In this document: positions 57,509 through 64,000 of the stretch, in pieces
Layout of the letters: each line of letters opens with the position of its first letter
Numbering within the stretch: the stretch's first letter is position 1
Assembly (NCBI RefSeq): GCF_003815775.1
Contig: NZ_CP033926.1
Coordinates: forward strand, 1,984,001 to 2,048,000
Reading direction: 5' to 3'
DNA: 64,000 bases
From: Chryseobacterium joostei
Lineage (GTDB): Bacteria > Bacteroidota > Bacteroidia > Flavobacteriales > Weeksellaceae
Notes under the pieces: model-generated
What the model was told of the DNA's origin: nothing
What the model saw: the letters and a program-made list of their open reading frames with translations, nothing else
Database searches by the model: none
Translations under genes and position numbers: made by a program

Positions 57509-57880
57509 TTAATCGACAATTTCATATTCGACCGGAATTGTACCATGGTTGATATCTCCGATCTCATCGAACGCAGCTTTAGACATGTCTAAAGATCTTG
57601 ATGAATGGAAAGGTCCTCTGTCATTGATCCTCACTATTACTTCTTTACCATTCTTAAGGTTAGTAACCTTAACGTTTGTTCCAAAAGGAAGCGTTCTGTT
57701 TGCTGCAGTAAACTTTGAGTTATCAAAGATTTCTCCGCTAGCAGTTTTTCTACCGTTAAATTTATCGTGGTAGTACGATGCATAACTTGTTTTTTTCGCA
57801 TCTAAGGCGTTATTCGTAAATGAATAAATACCTAAGCTTGAAATCATCATTATGATTACGAGAATGAATCTTTTCATCAT
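57509..57880 (-). CDS. RlpA-like septal ring lytic transglycosylase-family protein
   Basis: This 123-residue secreted protein has a signal peptide and a double-psi beta-barrel (YASYYHDKFNGRKTASGEIFD, RTLPFGTNVKVTNLKNGKEV, RINDRGPFHSSRSLDMSKAAF), as in RlpA. RlpA cleaves glycan strands lacking stem peptides at the septum. The SPOR domain of E. coli RlpA is missing here. Confidence 0.8.
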   Translation of the reverse strand: MMKRFILVIIMMISSLGIYSFTNNALDAKKTSYASYYHDKFNGRKTASGEIFDNSKFTAANRTLPFGTNVKVTNLKNGKEVIVRINDRGPFHSSRSLDMSKAAFDEIGDINHGTIPVEYEIVD

Positions 57881-58669
57881 TTTGAACTTTTATTGGTTTT
57901 GACAGGGCAAAAGTATCAGGAATCTCATTAACTCCCTATTTCAATTGTTAAAAACTGTTAACAAAAACCAAAACATATGTTAATTAAACTTGTAACCTCC
58001 TATGAATAGGGATTTTAAAGGACACTGTTAAAAAGTGTTAAAAAAACAGACTAAAAGTTAATGTTTTTAACTAATTTATGCATAATTTAAAAAAATAAAT
58101 ATCATAAAATATTAAATATCAACCACTTATAAAATTCACAAAATTATAAGAATAGAAATAAAATCAGCTTTAAAACAAAAACTATTTAAGATCTTTAATA
58201 TGTCTAAAAGCTCTGATAGTGGCACTTTAGAGGCAAAAAACTTAAACTTCCATTTTTTTTTAACAGCAATGTTAACATCAAAAATTACACTTCTTGAATT
58301 TTCAGCTCAATTTTTCAATTTAATTTGTATCATAGGACTTAGAAAAAGATCATCTTCTCTGAATATAGTCTTCAAAAATAAGTTTTTAAAATCAGTTCAA
58401 AAAGCTTTTCATTGAAAATATAACCATATTTACTCCTATTTTATTTCAGAAGCCAAAGATTATAAAACCATAAAATCAAATATGCCACAAGGTATGCTTC
58501 GAAAAATAACCTAAATTGGATTTCTTATATAACTTAAGTGTTATTAAAAAATAATGCATTTAAGCGCCTTAAATACTTTAAACAATATTCTTATTTCCTT
58601 TCAAAATCTTGAAAAGAAAAAAACCAATGAGTAAATCATTGGTTTTATATGTAATTAAATAAAATTATT
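57881..58669. other. AT-rich gene-poor stretch
   Basis: About 790 bases with no supported gene. A 71-codon plus-strand frame at 58200-58415 has no ribosome-binding site or recognised domain and is discounted. The hairpin at 58618-58648 belongs to the minus-strand gene beyond. The rest is long AT runs with no clear promoter pair. Confidence 0.5.
58618..58648 (-). terminator. Terminator of the secreted protein pair
   Basis: An AAAACCAATGA stem and its complement with a GTAAA loop lies 22 bases after the end of the gene at 58670-59413; a T run follows on the minus strand. Confidence 0.75.
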
Positions 58670-59413
58670 TTATTTTAAATATTCTAATATATACTCATAT
58701 GTATCTTGGGGATAAACAACAGAGATACTTTGTGAACCTGTCACAGCTGCACCAGTAGCAATGTCATATGAATATAAATCTCTTGCATACACTACTTTAT
58801 TACCATTACCTGTACCTGTACCAGCTTTTTTATAGATGGTAATACCATACATTGATGTTATACCTGTAGGAGGAGTAATTGTTACAGCAGTAGAACCAGC
58901 TGTTGTTGTAAATTGTCCTTTAATAGCATATACCTGAGTTCCATCAACTAATGTATTGGTAGCAGTTCCTGTTGCTGCATTTGTTACATTAAATTTAGGA
59001 TCTGTAGCGCTCGTTATAAATGGTCTCCAAGTACCTCCTGTAGGAGAAGCACTACTGTTATCATAGTACCAAAAACCTCTTGAAAGGGTACCTTGAGTAG
59101 CTCCAGAAGCAGCAACTCCACTAGTGGCGGTATTAAACACAATCATACCATCAAATCTGTTTGGGTTATTTGATGCATTATATAAAGTACCTTGGTTTGA
59201 CAATACCATTACACTTAAATCAGCTCTAGGATAGATCATCCCTTTACCAAAGTTAGCATTATTCACAGAGTTTGTAACGGATGCATCTAAAAATGCTGAT
59301 GAAGAAGGAATAGCTGAACCTGCATACCCTTGATTACCTTTAAGTTGCCCAAAAGCCATATTACCAAAAGATGATAGAACTAATGCTGCTACTATATATT
59401 GTAATTTTTTCAT
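58670..59413 (-). CDS. Secreted Thr/Ser/Gly-rich hypothetical protein
   Basis: This 247-residue protein has a signal peptide (VLSSFGNMAFGQ). The mature part is rich in Thr, Ser, Asn, Ala and Gly, with the pattern GMIVFNTATSG followed by RGFWYYDNSS and GGTWRPF. That pattern also occurs in the neighbour at 59450-60118 (GALVFVTALGG, GFYYYDGTSG, NVWKTLG). It looks like the stalk-like surface proteins common in Chryseobacterium. The function is unknown. Confidence 0.65.
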   Translation of the reverse strand: MKKLQYIVAALVLSSFGNMAFGQLKGNQGYAGSAIPSSSAFLDASVTNSVNNANFGKGMIYPRADLSVMVLSNQGTLYNASNNPNRFDGMIVFNTATSGVAASGATQGTLSRGFWYYDNSSASPTGGTWRPFITSATDPKFNVTNAATGTATNTLVDGTQVYAIKGQFTTTAGSTAVTITPPTGITSMYGITIYKKAGTGTGNGNKVVYARDLYSYDIATGAAVTGSQSISVVYPQDTYEYILEYLK

Positions 59414-59449
59414 TTGTAATTAATTTAATAAATTTTTTATGATTTGTGT

Positions 59450-60118
59450 TTACTGTCCAGCTAGGGAATACCAATTAGTCCCATCAGTTATTAACTCTGC
59501 ACCATGTTGTTGAATACTAGCATAAGTATTTGTCAAATAGTTAGAGTTAAGTGTTGTTAAAGTCTGAACACCACTCCCTGTTGAAATTAATGTTAGCTTC
59601 TTTCCAACCATACTAGCATTAGGAGCAGGTAATTGGATATCACCATTTACATTTCCTGTAATCACTACTATATTTCCAACATCAGTAGTATTAATAGTTG
59701 TAACTGCTGCACCAGCAATAGTTCTGAAAGTAGGAACTGTAGGTGCAACTGCACCACCTCCTAATGTTTTCCAAACATTGTTACCAGATGTACCATCATA
59801 ATAATAGAATCCAGTAGATGTAACGTTTACAGTTTTACCAGTTCCGTTACCTCCTAAAGCTGTTACAAATACAAGGGCACCGTTCTGAGCACTTGGGGTA
59901 GCAGCACCATCAGCATAGGCTGTGTTTTTAGCTTCTAATTCAGCTCTTGACATACGAGGGACTAATAAGGCGTCAGGTCTTGTATTATCTGTAGTATTAG
60001 CTACTACATCTAAAGTTGCGGCAGGTGTGGTTGTGTTAATCCCCACTCGCCCCTGTTGAGCCTTAGAAAGGGCCGAAAGGCCAACAAGCATAATTGCTGT
60101 TAATAAAAATTTTTTCAT
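59450..60118 (-). CDS. Secreted Thr/Ser/Gly-rich hypothetical protein, paralogue of its neighbour
   Basis: This 222-residue protein has a signal peptide (MLVGLSALSKAQ) and then QGRVGINTTTPAATLDV, a start typical of tail-fibre-like and adhesin-like surface proteins of Bacteroidota. It shares the YYYDG/NVWKTLG segment with the downstream gene 36 bases away, with which it forms a probable operon. Possible surface adhesin; not proven. Confidence 0.65.
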   Translation of the reverse strand: MKKFLLTAIMLVGLSALSKAQQGRVGINTTTPAATLDVVANTTDNTRPDALLVPRMSRAELEAKNTAYADGAATPSAQNGALVFVTALGGNGTGKTVNVTSTGFYYYDGTSGNNVWKTLGGGAVAPTVPTFRTIAGAAVTTINTTDVGNIVVITGNVNGDIQLPAPNASMVGKKLTLISTGSGVQTLTTLNSNYLTNTYASIQQHGAELITDGTNWYSLAGQ

Positions 60119-60503
60119 AAGTTTTTAAAGATTTTAATTACATTATTTCCTATCAATATTTCCAAAGAGGAAGACACATCCCAACTTGTTATTATTTTAA
60201 GCTAAAAAAAACAAAAAAACTGTATATTTTTTTTGAGTTTTTAACCCCATTTATGTAAATAACTTATTGAAAGTACATGATTTAAAAACATTGTTTACTG
60301 CAAATTTAAGACATAATTTTCTAATTTATATACTTTATAAAGAGAAATTAAAAAATCTTAATACACAATAATTACAATAAACTAAAAATCAACAACATAA
60401 ATATTTCATCATCTAGATCATTTATGTTAAATTTTAGTAATATTTCAAATTTTTAAGCTAAAAAAAATCATCAGTTTATTACTGATTAATAGCTATTTAT
60501 ATT
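60119..60503. other. AT-rich intergenic stretch upstream of the secreted pair
   Basis: About 385 bases. It holds TAAATTTG at 60301-60308 on the minus strand as a candidate -7 element for the secreted pair, giving a long leader of about 180 bases. No gene is supported. Confidence 0.45.
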
Positions 60504-61805
60504 TTAGGCTAATTCACCATATAAGTCAAATTCTTCTGCTGAAGTAATCCTTACGTCCGCAAATTCTCCAATGGAGATATAGGTATCTTCTGCTGAGACT
60601 AAAACAGTGTTATCTACATCCGGAGAATCGTACTCTGTTCTTCCGATAAAATAGTTTCCTTCTTTACGATCAAAAACACATCTGAATGTCTTACCTACTT
60701 TTTCCTGGTTCTTTTCCCAAGAAATTTGAGACTGCAACTCCATGATTTCCTCTACTCTTGCTTCTTTTACTTCCTGTGGAATATCATCCTCTAATACGTG
60801 TGCAGTAGTATTTTCCTCATGCGAATATGTGAAGCATCCTAATCTGTCAAATTTCTGTTCTCTAACCCAATCCTTAAGTTCCTGGAACCTTTCTTCCGTT
60901 TCCCCCGGATATCCAACAATAAGGGTTGTTCTAATAGCCATATCGGGAACTTTCTCTCTGAACTTAGCCAAAAGAGCATCTGTTTTTTCGTGGGTTGTTC
61001 CTCTCTTCATGGATTTCAACAAGTCAGAATTAATGTGCTGAAGTGGAATATCTATATAGTTACAAACTTTAGGCTCTTCACGGATAATATCTAAAACATC
61101 TTCCGGAAATCCGCTTGGAAAAGCATAATGAAGACGTATCCACTCCACTCCTTCTACCTTTACCAGTTCTTTTAATAAATCTCCTAATGCACGTTTTTTA
61201 TAAAGATCCAAACCGTAATAAGTAAGGTCCTGGGCAATAAGAATTAATTCTTTTGTTCCTTTTTTCGCTAATTTCTGAGCCTCAGATACTAGTTTTTCGA
61301 TAGGTGTAGAAATATGACCTCCTCTCATCAATGGAATTGCACAGAAAGAACATGGTCTGTCACAGCCCTCAGAAATTTTGAGGTATGCATAGTGCTTTGG
61401 AGTAGTTGTTAATCTCTCCCCAACCAATTCATGTTTGTAATCTGCACCAAGATGCTTTAATAAAATAGGAAGATCCCTTGTTCCAAAATACTGGTCTACA
61501 TCAGGAATTTCTCTCACCAAATCTGGTTTATATCTTTCGGAAAGACAACCAGTAACAAATACCTTTTCTACTTCACCTCTGTTTTTGGCTTCAACATAAT
61601 CAAGGATAGTATTGATGGATTCTTCTTTTGCATTATCTATGAATCCACAAGTATTGATAACCACAATATCTCCGCGGTCTTCATGAACCACTTCCTTACC
61701 ATTGGCTTTTAGCTGGCTCATTAATACTTCAGAATCATATACATTCTTGGAACATCCAAGAGTAACTACATTGATTTTCTTCTTCCCTACAGATTTTGTA
61801 CGCAT
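60504..61805 (-). CDS. rimO: Ribosomal protein S12 methylthiotransferase RimO
   Basis: The start at ATG 61805 (MRTKSVGKKK) is preferred because the -7 element at 61825-61832 overlaps the longer frame. The 433-residue radical SAM enzyme has an N-terminal MTTase domain (VVTLGCSKNVYDSE), the cluster motif GCDRPCSFCAIP, and a C-terminal TRAM domain. It adds a methylthio group to Asp88 of S12. It is monocistronic. Confidence 0.92.
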   Translation of the reverse strand: MRTKSVGKKKINVVTLGCSKNVYDSEVLMSQLKANGKEVVHEDRGDIVVINTCGFIDNAKEESINTILDYVEAKNRGEVEKVFVTGCLSERYKPDLVREIPDVDQYFGTRDLPILLKHLGADYKHELVGERLTTTPKHYAYLKISEGCDRPCSFCAIPLMRGGHISTPIEKLVSEAQKLAKKGTKELILIAQDLTYYGLDLYKKRALGDLLKELVKVEGVEWIRLHYAFPSGFPEDVLDIIREEPKVCNYIDIPLQHINSDLLKSMKRGTTHEKTDALLAKFREKVPDMAIRTTLIVGYPGETEERFQELKDWVREQKFDRLGCFTYSHEENTTAHVLEDDIPQEVKEARVEEIMELQSQISWEKNQEKVGKTFRCVFDRKEGNYFIGRTEYDSPDVDNTVLVSAEDTYISIGEFADVRITSAEEFDLYGELA

Positions 61806-61824
61806 CTTTTTGATTTTGAGTCTG

Positions 61825-61832
61825 CAAAGATA
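61825..61832 (-). promoter_or_regulatory. -7 element of rimO
   Basis: TATCTTTG on the minus strand fits TAnnTTTG, 19 bases before the chosen start. Confidence 0.55.
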
Positions 61833-61865
61833 CAAAATATTAAAAGAGTAATGATTACAAAAATA

Positions 61866-61890
61866 AAAACCACTTTAAAAAAGTGGTTTT
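61866..61890 (-). terminator. Terminator of the polysaccharide operon
   Basis: AAAACCACTTT and its complement form an 11-base stem with an AAA loop 13 bases after the rmlC stop, followed by T residues on the minus strand. Confidence 0.75.
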
Positions 61891-61902
61891 CAATACTATA
61901 CT

Positions 61903-62448
61903 TTAAAAGTTTTTTTCTTTAAAACTCGGTGCATTTTCATCTTTCTCAGATAAAACGGCATCTTTTTCATCGATCTTCCAGTCTATACCTATATCAGGAT
62001 CATTAAACTTCACACTGCCTTCTGATTCTTTATTATAAAAATTATCGCATTTATAAGAAAAAACAGCATGGGTGCTTAATACAGAAAATCCGTGTCCAAA
62101 ACCTCTAGGAACATAAAGCTGTAACTTGTTTTCGGCTGTAAGTTCAATACCAAACCACTTACCGAAAGTTGGAGAATCTTCTCGAAGGTCTACTGCAACA
62201 TCCCATACACTCCCTTCAAGGCATGATACCAATTTGGCTTGTGCATGTTCTCCTTTCTGAAGGTGCAATCCTCTTAATACACCATAAGAAGACTTTGAAA
62301 TATTGTCCTGAACGAAATGGCCATTCATACCGGTAAGCTCCTCAAACCTTTTTTCATTGTATTTTTCAAAGAAGTAACCTCTATCATCTTCGAATACAGT
62401 AGGTTCTATAATGTAACAATCTTTAAGTGGAGTTTCTTTTATTTTCAT
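61903..62448 (-). CDS. rfbC: dTDP-4-dehydrorhamnose 3,5-epimerase
   Basis: This 181-residue cupin protein has the RmlC pattern: DDRGYFFEKYNEKRFEE, LRGLHLQ with the catalytic His, and VPRGFGHGFSVLS. It isomerises dTDP-4-keto-6-deoxyglucose to the 4-keto-rhamnose form for surface polysaccharide. It is the last gene of an operon with the sugar transferase and aminotransferase upstream. Confidence 0.9.
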   Translation of the reverse strand: MKIKETPLKDCYIIEPTVFEDDRGYFFEKYNEKRFEELTGMNGHFVQDNISKSSYGVLRGLHLQKGEHAQAKLVSCLEGSVWDVAVDLREDSPTFGKWFGIELTAENKLQLYVPRGFGHGFSVLSTHAVFSYKCDNFYNKESEGSVKFNDPDIGIDWKIDEKDAVLSEKDENAPSFKEKNF

Positions 62449-62474
62449 AATGGTTTGGAAATTCTATATAAATT

Positions 62475-63044
62475 TTATTTTACTATAATTAACAGGGTGT
62501 TCAAAAGAATTTTAATATCATTTTTAAAAGACAAATGTTCCAGATATTCCAGATTCATCTTTACTTTATGCGGAAATAATACTTCATCATTGTACTTCAA
62601 GGGATCTTCTTGTTTTTTCAAAAGATTTTCTTCATCTCTGTATACTATACTTGCTTCACAGGTTAATCCAGGTTTTAATTCCAATACTCTCCTATCATTA
62701 CCTTTAAGTTTATCATAGTATCCTTCGATATCAGGTCTCGGCCCAACAAAGCTCATATCTCCTTTTACAATATTGAACAGTTGAGGAAGTTCATCTAGTT
62801 TGAACTTTCTGAGAACTTGTCCGATTCTGGAACAATTCTTTGTTTTTTGGTGAATTGTTTTAAACTTAAAAATGGTAAAAACCTTTCCATATTGTCCAAT
62901 TCTTTTTTGAAAAAAAATACCATTAGAAGATGTGTCAAAGCTCGCAATGATAAATAAAATAATCAGTAGTGGCATCAGAAAAACAGTCAGAATTATCGCA
63001 AAGATAAAATCAAAAAGAATTTTCCAATATTTATACTGATTCAT
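62475..63044 (-). CDS. Undecaprenyl-phosphate sugar-1-phosphate transferase
   Basis: This 189-residue membrane enzyme has one N-terminal TM segment, then the bacterial sugar transferase domain with KRIGQYGKVF, KLDELPQLFNIVKGDMSFVGPRPD and a C-terminal hydrophobic tail. It resembles PglC/WcaJ-type phosphoglycosyl transferases and should start an O-antigen or capsule unit on the lipid carrier. It follows the aminotransferase gene by 16 bases. Confidence 0.85.
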   Translation of the reverse strand: MNQYKYWKILFDFIFAIILTVFLMPLLIILFIIASFDTSSNGIFFQKRIGQYGKVFTIFKFKTIHQKTKNCSRIGQVLRKFKLDELPQLFNIVKGDMSFVGPRPDIEGYYDKLKGNDRRVLELKPGLTCEASIVYRDEENLLKKQEDPLKYNDEVLFPHKVKMNLEYLEHLSFKNDIKILLNTLLIIVK

Positions 63045-63060
63045 TTATTTGAAAAGTATT

Positions 63061-64000
63061 TTAAGATCCGAAATAGGAATTGATTACTTTCAATATTCTT
63101 TCTCTGTCTTCGTCTGACAAATTAGAACCTGAAGGCAGGCATAGTCCATTATCAAATAACTTTTCAGAGATATTTCCACCATAATATGGAGCATTTGCAA
63201 AAACAGGCTGCAAGTGCATTGGTTTCCAAAGTGGTCTAGACTCAATATTATCTTCTAAAAATGCCATGCGTAATCCTTCTCTGTCTTTCCCAGTAAGTTC
63301 AGGATCTACAATGATTGCTGAAAGCCAGTGATTTGAATAAAAGTCACTTTCCGGTTCAGAAAATACGGTTACTCCATTTATATTTTTGAAAGTTTCTACA
63401 TAAAAGTCATGCATAGCTCTGCGTGCTTCCACTCTGTTATTAAGAACTTCCATTTGCCCTCTTCCGATACCTGCTACAATATTACTCATTCTATAATTGA
63501 AACCAATATGAGAGTGCTGGTAATGAGGGGCATTATCTCTTGCCTGTGTTGAAAGGAAAACGGTTTTATCTTTATCTTCCTGTGTGTGACAAACCAAAGC
63601 TCCACCACCTGAAGTTGTAATGATTTTATTTCCGTTGAAGCTCAGCACACCGAAACGTCCAAATGTTCCACAAGCTTGCCCTTTATAAGTAGAACCTAAA
63701 GCTTCCGCAGCATCTTCAATGATTGGAATTTGATATTCTTCTGCAATGGCAACAATTTGTTCCATTTTTGCAGGCATACCATATAAATGAACAACAATGA
63801 TAGCCTTAGGCTTCTTGCCTTTTTGTATTCTGTCTTCAATAGCTTCTTTTAAAGCTTTAGGACACATGTTCCATGTCTCTGGTTCGCTATCAATAAATAC
63901 GGGATCAGCTCCACAATATGCAATAGGATTGGCAGATGCAGAGAATGTCATTGATTGACAGATTACTTCATCCCCGTGTTGTACACCGCATTCTATAAGG
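63061..64000 (-). CDS. DegT/DnrJ/EryC1/StrS-family sugar aminotransferase, partial
   Basis: The frame stays open past the edge of the window, so the 5' end is missing; the visible start at 63951 (MTFSASAN) is internal. The fold I PLP enzyme has IVVHLYG, IIEDAAEALGS and the cofactor Lys in SFNGNKIITTSGGGALV. It aminates a 4-keto sugar nucleotide, as PglE, ArnB or WecE do. With the sugar transferase and RmlC it forms a surface polysaccharide operon. Confidence 0.88.
   Translation of the reverse strand, partial: LIECGVQHGDEVICQSMTFSASANPIAYCGADPVFIDSEPETWNMCPKALKEAIEDRIQKGKKPKAIIVVHLYGMPAKMEQIVAIAEEYQIPIIEDAAEALGSTYKGQACGTFGRFGVLSFNGNKIITTSGGGALVCHTQEDKDKTVFLSTQARDNAPHYQHSHIGFNYRMSNIVAGIGRGQMEVLNNRVEARRAMHDFYVETFKNINGVTVFSEPESDFYSNHWLSAIIVDPELTGKDREGLRMAFLEDNIESRPLWKPMHLQPVFANAPYYGGNISEKLFDNGLCLPSGSNLSDEDRERILKVINSYFGS

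Noticed and set aside
58200..58415. 71-codon plus-strand frame in the AT-rich gap
   Set aside because: No ribosome-binding site, domain or conserved start, and a composition like the surrounding non-coding DNA.
60455..60495. Hairpin-like ATCAG...CTGAT after rimO
   Set aside because: The stem is only five bases, too weak to call a terminator.
1..64000. tRNA or rRNA genes, CRISPR arrays, insertion sequences, replication origin
   Set aside because: No tRNA cloverleaf, rRNA, spaced direct repeats or transposase was seen; the RHS repeats are explained by gene duplication.

Overview
The window looks like a Flavobacteriales chromosome, most likely Chryseobacterium or a close Weeksellaceae relative. 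The evidence is AT-rich DNA, Bacteroidota-type promoters (TAnnTTTG at -7), type IX secretion (T9SS) signals and the T9SS regulator PorX, a fused LpxC/FabZ gene, SusD/TonB-era outer-membrane proteins and many short lipoproteins. The genus is inferred; no rRNA or tRNA gene is visible.

The left 12 kb is the most unusual part. On the minus strand an operon runs from a T9SS-sorted propeller-like protein (10183-11775), through a large YD-repeat protein (7045-10170), to a full-length RHS protein (3524-7039). The RHS protein ends in a variable zinc-peptidase-like tip and overlaps a lipoprotein gene that is a candidate immunity gene. Downstream lie two more copies of only the 3' end of the RHS core, each joined to a different tip and each followed by a different small candidate immunity gene. 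Each full unit is separated from the next by a shared spacer with a hairpin. Both displaced copies carry a lesion (a TAG codon in one, a +1 frameshift in the other) at the core's KDHLG motif, so they look like stored, silent toxin/immunity cassettes. Lipoprotein partners sit with the two peptidase-like tips, and a cytoplasmic partner sits with the third, unrecognised tip.

12-24.5 kb: secreted FN3/F5-8C-like protein, PhyH-like dioxygenase, DAACS symporter, BON lipoprotein and SH3b protein, outer-membrane barrel receptor, CocE/NonD hydrolase, AlkB plus an Ada-like alkylation-repair pair, agmatinase and a HAD phosphatase. 24.5-33 kb: arginine decarboxylase (polyamine route with the agmatinase), tyrosine-phosphatase lipoprotein, thiamine pyrophosphokinase, TPR protein, cobalamin adenosyltransferase, TonB receptor, lipoprotein and DinB-like protein.

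33-44 kb: WYL regulator, MsbA-like ABC exporter, a nitric-oxide module (flavohemoglobin, Rrf2/NsrR-like regulator, small membrane protein) with a near-perfect NsrR-like palindrome at its promoter, an LptB with an extra C-terminal domain, HemB, a small T9SS-sorted protein and a Nat-type ABC exporter. 44-52.5 kb: a minus-strand block with an outer-membrane barrel, sucD, a secreted hypothetical, an LpxD paralogue, efp, lpxA, lpxC/fabZ, lpxD and an HD phosphohydrolase.

52.5-64 kb: S41 peptidase, PorX, an MliC-like lipoprotein, exonuclease III, an RlpA-like protein, an AT-rich gene-poor stretch, two low-complexity secreted proteins, RimO, and the 3' end of a surface-polysaccharide operon (RmlC, sugar transferase, DegT aminotransferase running off the end).
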